DNA of 64,000 nt from CANJBX01 sp035556735 (GCA_035556735.1 DATMFF010000006.1:248001-312000); one strand, 5' to 3'. Positions 39,870 through 48,349 are shown, counted from the stretch's first letter. Notes: generated from the letters alone by a model not told the origin. Numbers and translations: made by a program.

Positions 39870-40229
39870 TCACTTCGTCGAACGCGAACGCCTGACCTGC
39901 CCCTTGGGCGGCAACGTCGACACGAAGCGCATCGCCCGCGCGATCCAGTCCGCGAGCGCCGCGTCGGAGCAGATTGCGTCCGCCTCGACCAGCACGAATC
40001 CGGTTGCCCGGCGCTTGCCGATCTGCATCGGCTTGACGCCAGACTCGGTCAGCGTTTGCGCATAGGCTTTGCGATCGACCCTGACCATCAGCGAAGCGCC
40101 GGTCACGCCGCAGCACATGTGGCCGCCTGCCATGAAGCAAAGCGCGCCCATCATCCGCCTTTCCTCCACCGCGCCGTGCGCGGCCAGGATGCTCCGCACC
40201 CTCGCCGCGAGCCTGCCATCGTAGCTCAT
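39870..40229 (-). CDS. TfoX/Sxy N-terminal domain protein
   Basis: A 119-residue protein with the TfoX N-terminal fold: VRSILAAHGAVEERRMMGALCFMAGGHMCCGVTGASLMVRV, followed by KPMQIGKRRATGFVLVEADAI. In Gammaproteobacteria TfoX/Sxy controls competence; stand-alone N-domain proteins in alphaproteobacteria have no proven role. Its ATG overlaps the stop of the upstream SRPBCC gene (ATGA at 40229-40226), so the two are translated together. Confidence 0.88.
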   Translation of the reverse strand: MSYDGRLAARVRSILAAHGAVEERRMMGALCFMAGGHMCCGVTGASLMVRVDRKAYAQTLTESGVKPMQIGKRRATGFVLVEADAICSDAALADWIARAMRFVSTLPPKGQVRRSRSTK

Positions 40230-40726
40230 GCGGAAGCCAGGGCCCGCTCCTCGGCAAGCATGTCGGCGAGGCGCTGCAGGCTGGTCTCCCAGCCGGCGCG
40301 CGTCTTCTCGCAGATCTCTTGCGCCCTCAAACCGGTGTGATCGACTCTCAGGCGTACGCAATCGCCCTCCTGGTCGAGGCGGTAGCTGACCGTCCCCGGT
40401 TCTCCCGGGCTGCCGGCCGCCTTCCATGTGTGAACCAGCCGGGCGGGAGCCGCGATCTCGAGATACTCGCCCTCCAGCTTGTAAGGCTGGCCGCCTCCGA
40501 CGCCGGCCGCTTCCCAGCGGCCTCCCACCCGCACGTCGCCGCGCCATTCACGCGTATCGAATACGCCCGGGCGCACCCACCAGTCACATATCTCGGCCGA
40601 CGTGAGTGCGCGGAAGACGCGGTCCGGCGTGGCCGCAAGCAGCGCGGTTGCGGAAATGTCCCCCCGCGCGAAATCGGCACGCGCGGTAATGGCTGCCTGG
40701 CGGATCGGCCTGTCGGACGCTGTCAT
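40226..40726 (-). CDS. SRPBCC (AHSA1-like) domain protein
   Basis: A 166-residue START-fold protein. ISATALLAATPDRVFRALTSAEICDWWVRPGVF and YKLEGEYLEIAAPARLVHTWKA are typical of the AHSA1/activator-of-Hsp90-like group of SRPBCC proteins, which bind small hydrophobic ligands. The ATG at 40726 follows GGAGGAGACG. It is divergent from the HxlR gene, 76 bases away, and overlaps tfoX. Pairing of small winged-helix regulators with SRPBCC genes is common. Confidence 0.85.
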   Translation of the reverse strand: MTASDRPIRQAAITARADFARGDISATALLAATPDRVFRALTSAEICDWWVRPGVFDTREWRGDVRVGGRWEAAGVGGGQPYKLEGEYLEIAAPARLVHTWKAAGSPGEPGTVSYRLDQEGDCVRLRVDHTGLRAQEICEKTRAGWETSLQRLADMLAEERALASA

Positions 40727-40769
40727 CGTCTCCTCCATTTTCTGATTGGAGGGAGCGTAGGCCGGGTAG

Positions 40770-40781
40770 TACGATATCGTA
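40770..40781. promoter_or_regulatory. Perfect 12-bp palindrome in the HxlR/SRPBCC divergent promoter
   Basis: TACGATATCGTA lies between the divergent SRPBCC and HxlR genes, 43 bases from the SRPBCC ATG and 21 from the HxlR ATG. It is the only strong palindrome in the 76-base region and the natural candidate operator of the HxlR regulator, placed to control both directions. Confidence 0.65.
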
Positions 40782-40802
40782 AATACGGACAAAAAGGATA
40801 GT

Positions 40803-41222
40803 ATGGAGGCAATCGTGCCGAAGGCATCGGGCGCGTTCAGCGGGCCGGCCGTCTCGCTGCTGACGGGACTCGACATGAGTCACATCCGGCTTTGTCCGGC
40901 CATCGCCTTCAACCAGATCGTCGGCGGGCGCTACAAGCTCCACATTCTTTGCGTCCTGCATCGCGGGCCGCACCGCTTCGGCGAGATCGGACGCTCGCTC
41001 CTCAAGGGCGGCCTCGGCAAGCCGATCACGCCCCGCATCCTGAGCCGCGAGCTGAAGGAGCTGGAACGGCGGGGCCTCATCGATCGCAAAGCCTATCCGG
41101 TGGTGCCGCGCAGGGTGGAGTACAGCCTCACGGACCGGGGACGCGCACTCCTGCCGATCCTCGCGGAGATCGTTCGCTGGGGCGCGACGGGCGTCCACGA
41201 GGAGATATTGGGCGTCGCCTGA
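40803..41222 (+). CDS. HxlR-family winged-helix transcriptional regulator
   Basis: A 139-residue regulator. GGRYKLHILCVLHRGPHRFGEIGRSL, ITPRILSRELKELERRGLIDRKAYPVVPRRVEYSLTDRGRALLPIL is the complete HxlR winged helix (about residues 42-125). The N-terminal 30 residues are variable. The cysteine in RLCPAIAF, just before the domain, is typical of redox- or electrophile-sensing members. It probably controls itself and the divergent SRPBCC-tfoX unit through the palindrome at 40770. Confidence 0.92.
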   Translation: MEAIVPKASGAFSGPAVSLLTGLDMSHIRLCPAIAFNQIVGGRYKLHILCVLHRGPHRFGEIGRSLLKGGLGKPITPRILSRELKELERRGLIDRKAYPVVPRRVEYSLTDRGRALLPILAEIVRWGATGVHEEILGVA

Positions 41223-41332
41223 ATTGGCGCTCGGATCGACGCGCCTGCGACGCGGCCCGGTGATGACGACGTGACGAAGCGGTCGCATCCTCACGGACCT
41301 GTCACACGGCCCGAGAGCTCAAACTCAGACGC

Positions 41333-41594
41333 TGTCATGCCCGCGAACGCGGGCATCCAGTAACCACTGCGTTTTGTGCTGACACGCGAGCGCTGCTGGG
41401 TACTGGATCATCCGCGTTGGCGGATGATGACAAGCGGAGAGACTTTGCGATCATGGCAACCATCGGTCATTGCGAGGAGGCCGAAGGCGGACGAAGCAGT
41501 CCAGACCAGCCCCCGCCCAACTGGATCGCGTCGTCGGGCTCATGCCCTCCTCGCGATGGCTCCACACATGGCCGGGCTCGACCCGGTCATCCAT
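41333..41594. repeat. Dispersed repeats A, B and C in series
   Basis: A variant family A copy lies at about 41333-41441 (TGTCATGCCCGCGAACGCGG ... GGATGATGACA), family B at about 41467-41562 (GTCATTGCGAGGAGGCCGAA ... CTCCTCGCGATGG), and family C at about 41570-41594 (CATGGCCGGGCTCGACCCGG). They fill the gap of about 410 bases between convergent genes; no coding sequence is supported here. Confidence 0.8.
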
Positions 41595-41633
41595 CCCTTC
41601 GAACAAACGGGCTAAACGCACGACAGTCCACCC

Positions 41634-42764
41634 TCACCCGCCCCACACCTCCTGCGCCACCTCCACCAGCCGGTCGAGCTTGCGGCGCTCGTCGTCCACG
41701 GTGAACGACGTGCCGAACAGGTTGGTCGAGAAGCCGCACTGCGGGCAGATGCCGAGCTGGCCTATATCGGCGTGCCGCGCCGCCTCCTCGATCCGCCGCT
41801 TGAGCGCGCTGCCGTCCTCCAGCGCCGGGTCCTTGGTCGACACGATCCCGAGCAACAGCTGCTTGCCCTTGCCCGCGTGACGCAGCGGCGCGAAGTCGCC
41901 CGCCCGCGGCGTGTCGTATTCGAGCAGGAAGGCGTCGACGTTCGGCAGGTTGAACGCGATCTCGGCCACGGGCGCGTAGCTGCCCTCGGCGCCCCAGTAT
42001 GCGTTCATGTTGCCGCGGCACATGTGCATCGCGACCACCATGTCCTTGGGCTTGTCGGCCACCGCCTCGTTGATCGCCCGGGCGTAGGTCTCGACCAGCG
42101 TGTCGGGATCGTCGCCGCGCGTGCGCGAGAACTCGCGATGGCGCGGATCGCACAGGTACGGCAGCATGCACTCGTCGATCTGCAGGAACTTGCAGCCCGC
42201 GTCGGCCAGCTTGCGCACCTCGGCGCGGTAGGCTGCGATCAGGTCGTGCCAGAACAGGTCGATGTCGCGATAGACCGCGGGGAACTCGGCGTCGCGCAGG
42301 AAATGCACGATCGGCGGACCCGGGATCGTCGCCTTCGCGGTGCGGTCGGTGAGGCCAGCCAGGAACGTGAAGGCCTTGGCCGTGCCGCTGTCGCGCGCGC
42401 GGATCGGCCCCTCGACCCGGATGCCCGCGATCGGCCGCTTCTCGCCGGCGGCATTGATCATGGTGATGGGCGTCTTGCCGTCGTAGGAGATCGACAGGCC
42501 GGTGAAGCTGAGCAGGAAGTCGGTCCACCAGCTGCGCCGCCGGTAGTCGCCGTCGGTCACGATCGACAGGCCCCGCTCTTCCTGGAAGCGCACCACGTCG
42601 CGGATGCAGCGGTCTTCGATCGCGCCGAGTTCGGCATTGTCGTGCTGGCCGAGGTTGTGGTCGGCGTCGTGCACGCCGAGCAGCTTGAAGCGTGCGTCCC
42701 GCAGCTCCGGCGGGCGCAGCAGGCTTCCGACATGATCGACGTGCACATGTTGCGCGTTGGCCAT
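41634..42764 (-). CDS. Cobalamin-independent methionine synthase family protein (MetE C-domain-like)
   Basis: A 376-residue protein with the catalytic barrel of MetE but without its N-terminal duplicate. Zinc ligands are visible as H247 and C249 (AMHMCRGN) and C343 (CPQCGF). HVGSLLRP near the start and LQIDECML (195-202) are conserved in the group of short homologues annotated as 5-methyltetrahydropteroyltriglutamate--homocysteine methyltransferase. True substrates of such short proteins vary (for example methylated small molecules), so methionine synthesis is only one possibility. Confidence 0.87.
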   Translation of the reverse strand: MANAQHVHVDHVGSLLRPPELRDARFKLLGVHDADHNLGQHDNAELGAIEDRCIRDVVRFQEERGLSIVTDGDYRRRSWWTDFLLSFTGLSISYDGKTPITMINAAGEKRPIAGIRVEGPIRARDSGTAKAFTFLAGLTDRTAKATIPGPPIVHFLRDAEFPAVYRDIDLFWHDLIAAYRAEVRKLADAGCKFLQIDECMLPYLCDPRHREFSRTRGDDPDTLVETYARAINEAVADKPKDMVVAMHMCRGNMNAYWGAEGSYAPVAEIAFNLPNVDAFLLEYDTPRAGDFAPLRHAGKGKQLLLGIVSTKDPALEDGSALKRRIEEAARHADIGQLGICPQCGFSTNLFGTSFTVDDERRKLDRLVEVAQEVWGG

Positions 42765-42841
42765 GGACGCTCCTCCCGGGGTGTTCTTGGCGTCAGTCTA
42801 TCACCGCGCGCGACCGCGTCACGACATGAGGTCGCAACGCC

Positions 42842-42933
42842 CGTCATTGCGAGGAGCGAAGCGACGAAGCAATCCAGCTCTGACTCTCCGCGATGGATTG
42901 CTTCGTCGGGCTGACGCCCTCCTCGCAATGACG
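42842..42933. repeat. Family B dispersed repeat
   Basis: A high-quality copy: GTCATTGCGAGGAGCGAAGC on the left and TGGATTGCTTCGTCGGGCTG ... CCTCCTCGCAATGAC on the right. It lies in the gap of about 320 bases upstream of the MetE-like gene and of the terminase-like gene; the rest of that gap shows nothing I can identify. Confidence 0.85.
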
Positions 42934-43087
42934 ACGGCAGCCTTCGGGCCCGTCCCGACCGCCCGAGTTTTCCGCAGAGTTCACACGCGCGAAGGCGCCT
43001 CGTTCCGTTCGCGCGGCGCGGAGCGTATCGGTCGACCACCACGAACAGCAGCGCGCGACGCGCGGGTCCGCGCGGGAGATTCAGGTC

Positions 43088-44719
43088 ATGCCCGCCTTGT
43101 CGAACCCCCAGCACGAAGCCTTCTGCCGCGCCTACGCGGACGGTCCCAGCAGGGGACGCGCCGGCGCCGCCCATGCCGCCGCCGGCTATACGCCCGACAG
43201 CGGCAACGCCGCGCGCCTGTTGCGGCGGCCGGAGATCGCGTCACGCATCGCGGAGCTCCAGCTCGCCGAGAACGTGCGCACGCTGGCGGCCATGCACGCC
43301 GCCGCAACGAAGCACGCGGAGCTCCGGGCCGAGGTGATGCGCGAGCTGAAGGTGATCGGCTTCGCCAACGTGCTGGACTTCCTCACTCCGCTGGAGGACG
43401 GCACGGTCACGATCGATCCCGCCCGCATCGACCGCGAGAAGGCCGGCGCGATCAAGCGCGCAGCCTACTCCTGCCGCAGGCTGCGCAACGGCCGCACCGT
43501 CACGAAATTTCGCATCAAGCTGCACGACAAGCGCTCGGCCCTGCTCGCGCTGCTGCGCATGATGGATGAGGCCCCGTGCGAGCGCCGACCCGAGGCTGCG
43601 CAGAGCGCGCAGGGCGACGATCTGCTGGCCTTGCTGACGGAACTGGCCGCCGACCCGCTCGTCATGGCCGGGCCCGACCCGGCCATCCATCAACCTTGTC
43701 CGAAAAACGATGGACCACCGGGTCACGCACCCGTGGCGCGGCCAGGTGGCGACGGCGTGGAGACGCCCTCAAATCCCTCCAAACCTGTCATGGAGGACAA
43801 CTCCGACCCGCTCGTCATTGCGAGGAGCGACGCGACGACGCAATCCAGCGCCGAGGCGCCTCATTGGACGGCTTCGTCGGGCTCACGCCCTCCTCGCCAT
43901 GACGCGGAGACGCTCTCAAATCCCTCCCAACCTGTCATGCGGCCGGAGCACGTCGCAGGGTCGTCGTCGCCAGGCGAGGCCGCCCGGCTCGTCATGGCCG
44001 GGCTCGGCCCGGCCATCCATCGATGTTCTCCGAAAAACGATGGATCACCCGGTCACGCGCCTGCGGCGCGGCCCGCAGACGACCGGGCAACGCCCTCAAA
44101 TCCCTCAGAACCTGTCACGACCCGGGGACATTCCAGCCCCGGCCGGCCCTCACTTGCCGTCCGGCTTGAAGTTCATCGCCACGCCATTGATGCAGTAGCG
44201 CAGGAACGTCGGGGGCGGTCCGTCGTTGAAGACATGGCCGAGGTGGCTGCCGCAGCGGCTGCAGTGCACCTCGGTGCGAACCATGCCGTAGCTCGAGTCG
44301 GTTTCGGTTTCCACCGAACCCGGCACGGGATCGTTGAAGCTCGGCCAGCCGGTTCCGCTCTCGAACTTCATCTTCGAGACGAACAGCGGCTGGTTGCAGG
44401 CGGCGCATTCGAACGTACCCGCCCGCTTCTCGTAGTTGAGCGCGCAGCTCCCCGGCGCTTCGGTGCCGTGCTCGCGCATCACCTCGTACTGCTCCGGGGT
44501 CAGCAGCTTGCGCCACTCGGCTTCGGTATGCGTCACGGGATAGGTTTTGGTGGTCATGCGGCCAGTCTCCTCATCGGACCCATATGTAGCATCGCGCGCC
44601 GCGATCGGCAGGGCCGCCAGCGTCAAATCCACCGGGCGCGCGGACCGCCGTCACCCCGCGTTGCCCAGGCACGCGACAAATTGCCGTCGATCGCGCTCGA
44701 TTGCAGATGGCATGCCTGA
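43088..44719 (+). CDS. Terminase small subunit-like protein with a repeat-derived C-terminal extension
   Basis: The frame encodes 543 residues. Residues 1 to about 190 look like a phage terminase small subunit: LSNPQHEAFCRAYADG, HAAAGYTPDSGNAARLLRRPEIASRIAEL (helix-turn-helix) and VIGFANVLDFLTP. After that the frame passes through dispersed repeats (VMAGPDPAIHQ and LVIARSDATTQSS are their translations) and then runs antisense across msrB. The true protein probably ended near 43660 or is decayed. No other phage gene is nearby, so it is an orphan. The ATG follows a GGGAGA-like site. Confidence 0.55.
   Translation: MPALSNPQHEAFCRAYADGPSRGRAGAAHAAAGYTPDSGNAARLLRRPEIASRIAELQLAENVRTLAAMHAAATKHAELRAEVMRELKVIGFANVLDFLTPLEDGTVTIDPARIDREKAGAIKRAAYSCRRLRNGRTVTKFRIKLHDKRSALLALLRMMDEAPCERRPEAAQSAQGDDLLALLTELAADPLVMAGPDPAIHQPCPKNDGPPGHAPVARPGGDGVETPSNPSKPVMEDNSDPLVIARSDATTQSSAEAPHWTASSGSRPPRHDAETLSNPSQPVMRPEHVAGSSSPGEAARLVMAGLGPAIHRCSPKNDGSPGHAPAARPADDRATPSNPSEPVTTRGHSSPGRPSLAVRLEVHRHAIDAVAQERRGRSVVEDMAEVAAAAAAVHLGANHAVARVGFGFHRTRHGIVEARPAGSALELHLRDEQRLVAGGAFERTRPLLVVERAAPRRFGAVLAHHLVLLRGQQLAPLGFGMRHGIGFGGHAASLLIGPICSIARRDRQGRQRQIHRARGPPSPRVAQARDKLPSIALDCRWHA
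43661..44020. repeat. Dispersed repeats C, B, C within the terminase-like frame
   Basis: Family C copies lie at about 43661-43690 and 43991-44020 (GTCATGGCCGGGC-type arms ending GGCCATCCAT), each followed by a short CCGAAAAACGATGGA segment, and a family B copy lies at about 43813-43903. The two C-centred segments are themselves similar over more than 60 bases, so this is a local duplication. The repeats keep the terminase-like frame open. Confidence 0.8.
44150..44557 (-). CDS. msrB: Peptide-methionine (R)-S-oxide reductase
   Basis: A 135-residue enzyme that reduces methionine-R-sulfoxide in oxidised proteins. Zinc cysteines C51/C54 (CAAC) and C99/C102 (CSRC), the core FESGTGWPSF and catalytic C122 in RYCINGVAMNF are all present. 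C38 (GSCALNYEKR) sits where resolving residues vary in the family. The ATG at 44557 follows GAGGAGAC. The gene lies antisense to the terminal part of the terminase-like open frame; msrB is clearly the real gene there. Confidence 0.96.
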   Translation of the reverse strand: MTTKTYPVTHTEAEWRKLLTPEQYEVMREHGTEAPGSCALNYEKRAGTFECAACNQPLFVSKMKFESGTGWPSFNDPVPGSVETETDSSYGMVRTEVHCSRCGSHLGHVFNDGPPPTFLRYCINGVAMNFKPDGK

Positions 44720-44828
44720 GATGTCGCCATACCCCTACCGCGGCGGTACCCGACTCACCACATGAAACGCGCGACTGCCTGACGGACAACCCGGCGGCCG
44801 TGCGTCGGCAGCCTCTGCGGAGAAGCGC

Positions 44829-46253
44829 ATGTTCGACCAGTTCGATCCCGTCATCCTCGCCCGGCTGCAGTTCGCCTTCACCGTTTCATTCCACTTCATC
44901 TTTCCCTCCTTCACCATTGGACTTGCCAGCTATTTGGCCGTCCTCGAAGGGCTGTGGCTGTGGACCGGACGCGACGTCTACCTGACGCTCTTCAAGTATT
45001 GGCTGAAGATCTTCGCGCTCAGCTTCGCCATGGGCGTCGTGTCGGGCATCGTGCTCTCGTACCAGTTCGGGACAAACTGGTCGGTGTTCTCCGACAAGGT
45101 CGGCGCCGTCATCGGTCCGCTGATGGCCTACGAGGTGATGACCGCGTTCTTCCTCGAAGCCGGCTTCCTCGGGATCATGCTGTTCGGCATGCAGCGCGTC
45201 GGGCGCACGCTGCATTTCATCGCGACGCTCGCGGTCGCGGGCGGGACCCTGCTCTCCGCATTCTGGATTCTCTCCGCCAACAGCTGGATGCAGACGCCCG
45301 CCGGTCACGCGGTCAATGCCGCCGGCCAGTTCGTCCCAGCCGACTGGTGGGCGATCATCTTCAATCCCTCGTTCCCCTATCGGCTGGTGCACACCGTGCT
45401 GGCGGCCTACCTCACCACGGCGCTGGTGGTCGGCGGCGTCGGCGCCTGGCATCTGCTGCACGACCGCGCCAACGCCGGCGCGCGCGTGATGTTCTCGATG
45501 GCCATGTGGATGATCACCATCACGGCGCCGCTGCAGGTCATCGCCGGCGACCAGCATGGCCTCAACACGCTCGAGCACCAGCCGGCCAAGGTGATGGCGA
45601 TGGAAGGGCACTTCCACAGCTACACCGGCGGGGCGCCGCTGCTGCTGTTCGGCCTGCCCGACCAGGAGGCCGGAACGGTCCGCTACCCCATCGAGATTCC
45701 AAAGGGCTCCTCGCTCATCCTCAAGCACGACCTCAACGCGCCGCTGGCCGGTCTCGACACCGTGCCGCGCGAGAACTGGCCGAACGTGCCGATCGTATTC
45801 TGGTCGTTCCGCATCATGGTCGGCCTCGGGCTGCTGATGCTCCTGCTCGGGCTCGTCAGCCTCGTCGCGCGCATGCGCGGCCGGCTCTACGACGCGCGCA
45901 TGCTGCACCGGTTTGCGCTCGCCATGGGCCCCGCCGGCTTCGTCACCGTCATCGCCGGCTGGGTGACGACCGAGGTCGGGCGCCAGCCGTTCACGATCTA
46001 CGGCCTGCTGCGCACGGCGGACTCGGTGTCGCCGATCGCCGCGCCCGCCGTGGGGACCTCGCTCATTGCGTTCATCGTCGTCTATTTCGTCGTGTTCGGC
46101 GCCGGCACCGCCTACATCCTCCGGCTGATGCGCAGGCCTCCGCTCACGGGCGCGATCGAGCCCGAGCCGGAAGGACCGATCCGCACCGCCGGCATCACGC
46201 CCGCCCCAGCCGTGCGCTCCGACCACGCCGTGCCCGCGGGAGCGCGCTCATGA
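44829..46253 (+). CDS. cioA: Cyanide-insensitive terminal oxidase subunit I (cytochrome bd-type)
   Basis: A 474-residue inner-membrane quinol oxidase subunit. It starts FDPVILARLQFAFTVSFHFIFPSFTIGL, with H22 equivalent to a heme ligand, and has the quinol-side GDQHGLNTLEHQPAKVMAMEGHF and GRQPFTIYGLLRTADSVSP. The Q-loop is short, which places it in the CioA group rather than E. coli CydA. It oxidises ubiquinol directly with oxygen and is resistant to cyanide. It is first in a tight operon with cioB, overlapping by ATGA. Confidence 0.93.
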   Translation: MFDQFDPVILARLQFAFTVSFHFIFPSFTIGLASYLAVLEGLWLWTGRDVYLTLFKYWLKIFALSFAMGVVSGIVLSYQFGTNWSVFSDKVGAVIGPLMAYEVMTAFFLEAGFLGIMLFGMQRVGRTLHFIATLAVAGGTLLSAFWILSANSWMQTPAGHAVNAAGQFVPADWWAIIFNPSFPYRLVHTVLAAYLTTALVVGGVGAWHLLHDRANAGARVMFSMAMWMITITAPLQVIAGDQHGLNTLEHQPAKVMAMEGHFHSYTGGAPLLLFGLPDQEAGTVRYPIEIPKGSSLILKHDLNAPLAGLDTVPRENWPNVPIVFWSFRIMVGLGLLMLLLGLVSLVARMRGRLYDARMLHRFALAMGPAGFVTVIAGWVTTEVGRQPFTIYGLLRTADSVSPIAAPAVGTSLIAFIVVYFVVFGAGTAYILRLMRRPPLTGAIEPEPEGPIRTAGITPAPAVRSDHAVPAGARS

Positions 46254-47257
46254 TCACAACCATCGACCTTCCCACCATCTGGGCCTTCGTCATCGCCTTC
46301 GCCGTGTTCGCCTACGTGGTCATGGACGGCTTCGATCTCGGCATCGGCATCCTGTTTCCGATGTTCCGTCCGGGACGCGAGCGCGACAGCGCCATGAACT
46401 CCGTCGCGCCGGTGTGGGACGGCAACGAGACGTGGCTCGTGCTCGGCGGCGGCGGCCTGATGGCGGCCTTCCCCCTCGCCTATGCCATCATTCTCCCGGC
46501 GCTCTATGCGCCGCTGATCGCCATGCTGCTGGCGCTGATCTTCCGCGGCGTCGCCTTCGAGTTCCGCTGGCGCGATCCCGGCCATCGCCGCTACTGGGAT
46601 TTCGCCTTCACGCTCGGCTCGGTGGTCGCCGCGCTGGCGCAGGGCATCACGCTCGGCGCGCTGTTGCAGGGCATCACGGTCGAGGGTCGCGCCTATGCCG
46701 GCGGCTGGTGGGACTGGTTCACGCCGTTCAGCCTGCTGGTCGGGGTCAGCCTCGTCATCGGCTACGGCCTGCTCGGCGCCACCTGGCTGATCATGAAGAC
46801 CGAGGGCGACGTGCAGGAGCACTGCTTCCGCCTCGCCAGGATCCTCGGGGCTGCCACCATCCTCGCCATCGCGCTCGTGAGCGCGGCCACGCCGTTCCTA
46901 TCCGAAGCCTACTACCAGCGCTGGTTCGCATGGCCGCAGGTGCTGTTCACCGCGCAAGTGCCGCTGCTCGTTGCAATCGGCTCGGTGCTGTTCTTCATCA
47001 GCCTGAACCGGCGGTGGGACTATTGGCCGTTCCTGTTCGCGCTCGGCCTGTTCGCGCTCAGTCTCATTGGACTGGGCATCAGCATGTTCCCCGACGTCGT
47101 CCCCGGAGCGGTCACGATCCACGAGGCGGCGGCGCCCGACGCGAGCCTGATCTTCATGCTGGTCGGCGCGGTGATCCTGGTGCCGATCATCCTGGCCTAC
47201 ACCGCTTATGCCTATTGGGTGTTCCGCGGGAAGGTCGGGCACGAAGGCTACCATTGA
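46250..47257 (+). CDS. cioB: Cyanide-insensitive terminal oxidase subunit II
   Basis: A 335-residue membrane partner of CioA. IPTIWAFVIAFAVFAYVVMDGFDLGIGIL-type opening (here LPTIWAFVIAFAVFAYVVMD) and NSVAPVWDGNETWLVLGGGG are diagnostic for CydB/CioB. It has about eight to nine spans. The ATG overlaps the cioA stop codon (46250-46253), and its own stop overlaps the next ATG (TGATG), so all three genes are translationally coupled. Confidence 0.95.
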   Translation: MITTIDLPTIWAFVIAFAVFAYVVMDGFDLGIGILFPMFRPGRERDSAMNSVAPVWDGNETWLVLGGGGLMAAFPLAYAIILPALYAPLIAMLLALIFRGVAFEFRWRDPGHRRYWDFAFTLGSVVAALAQGITLGALLQGITVEGRAYAGGWWDWFTPFSLLVGVSLVIGYGLLGATWLIMKTEGDVQEHCFRLARILGAATILAIALVSAATPFLSEAYYQRWFAWPQVLFTAQVPLLVAIGSVLFFISLNRRWDYWPFLFALGLFALSLIGLGISMFPDVVPGAVTIHEAAAPDASLIFMLVGAVILVPIILAYTAYAYWVFRGKVGHEGYH

Positions 47258-47385
47258 TGGCGGCGGCGCCGCAGGCGCAGCCGGGCTCGATCCTGCGCCG
47301 GCTGGCGTGGTTCGTCGGCCTGTGGGCCGCCGGCGTCGCCGTGACCGCGCTCGTCGGCCTGGTGATCCGCTTCTGGCTGGCGTGA
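47257..47385 (+). CDS. DUF2474-like small membrane subunit of the CIO oxidase
   Basis: A 42-residue single-span protein (LRRLAWFVGLWAAGVAVTAL, then LVIRFWLA). Its ATG overlaps the cioB stop (TGATG at 47255-47259). DUF2474 proteins are encoded directly after cioB in many genomes and are thought to be the functional counterpart of CydX/CydZ, small subunits that stabilise bd oxidases. Position, size and the RRLAWF...W pattern support the call. Confidence 0.85.
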   Translation: MAAAPQAQPGSILRRLAWFVGLWAAGVAVTALVGLVIRFWLA

Positions 47386-47470
47386 CGCCCCGTGCAGCGG
47401 TCGGCCATTGCTCTGCCCGTTCGGGCAGCGACTCGCATAGAGTTCGCAGACGCCACGACAAGGCAGCCGC

Positions 47471-47983
47471 ATGGAAGGCTTCATCCGCACCGCGCTGACC
47501 AACTTCAGCGTCACCATGCTGGTGGTCGCGCTGATCGCGGCGCTGATCGCATACTGGTCACACCCGCCGCCGCGCAGCCGCGCGGGGCTGGTCGAGGCGC
47601 TGTTCGCGAGCTACCTGCTGTTCGCCGTCGGCGTCGGCTTTCTCTACAACTTCGTGATGCACGTGTTCTTCGGGCCGTTCGTCGCCGCCTTCATCGGCTG
47701 GCAGCCGAGCCCGTTCCAGGCCGAGGTCGGCTTCGCCAGTCTCGGCTTCGGCGTCGTCGGCCTGATAGCGGCGCGCGGAAGCTATGGCATGCGGGCGGCG
47801 GCGGTGGTGGGGCCGTCACTGTTCCTGCTCGGCGCGGCAGCCGGGCACATCCACCAGATGATCACCGCCGGCAACTTCGCGCCCGGCAACGCCGGCAGCG
47901 TGTTCTGGACCGACATCCTCGGTCCGCTGATCGGCTTCGCGCTGCTGTGGCTGGCGCGGCCGGCGTCGAAGCCGGCGCACTGA
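47471..47983 (+). CDS. Membrane protein, probable DUF6790 family
   Basis: A 170-residue protein with four hydrophobic segments. FLYNFVMHVFFGPFVAAFIGWQPSPFQAEVGFASLGFGVVGLIA is a strongly patterned core resembling DUF6790 membrane proteins; conserved His in MHVFF and GHIHQM may bind metal or heme, which is speculation. It follows the oxidase operon by 85 bases on the same strand. Function unknown. Confidence 0.7.
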   Translation: MEGFIRTALTNFSVTMLVVALIAALIAYWSHPPPRSRAGLVEALFASYLLFAVGVGFLYNFVMHVFFGPFVAAFIGWQPSPFQAEVGFASLGFGVVGLIAARGSYGMRAAAVVGPSLFLLGAAAGHIHQMITAGNFAPGNAGSVFWTDILGPLIGFALLWLARPASKPAH

Positions 47984-47995
47984 AGGGTGCGTGCC

Positions 47996-48349
47996 ATGCT
48001 CTACTTCATCATCAAGTCCGCCCTCTCCGGCCTGATCATCGGCGCCGTCTCGGAGGCGTCGCGTCGCGCTCCGGCCCTGGGCGCGCTGATCGTGTCACTG
48101 CCGCTCGTGTTTCTGTTGTCGGTCGTCTGGCTGTGGCGCGACACGGGCGGCGACATCGAGCGCATCGCAGCCACCACCGAGGCGACGTTCTGGTACGTGC
48201 TCCCGACGCTGCCGATGTTCCTCGTCGTCCCGGCGCTGCTGCGCCATGGCGTCGGATTCTGGCCGGCGCTCGCGGCCGGCTGCGCGCTCACGATCGTGCT
48301 CTATGCGATCATGATCTGGCTGCTGGCGAGGTTCGGGATTTCGCTCTGA
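47996..48349 (+). CDS. DUF3147-like small membrane protein
   Basis: A 117-residue protein with four short membrane spans (LYFIIKSALSGLIIGAVSEA, LGALIVSLPLVFLLSVVWLW, ATFWYVLPTLPMFLVVPALL, and a C-terminal span). The pattern SRRAPALGALIVSLPL fits the DUF3147 family. Function unknown. The ATG at 47996 is preferred to the GTG at 47987. It begins 12 bases after the preceding membrane-protein gene, so the two are probably cotranscribed. Confidence 0.72.
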   Translation: MLYFIIKSALSGLIIGAVSEASRRAPALGALIVSLPLVFLLSVVWLWRDTGGDIERIAATTEATFWYVLPTLPMFLVVPALLRHGVGFWPALAAGCALTIVLYAIMIWLLARFGISL

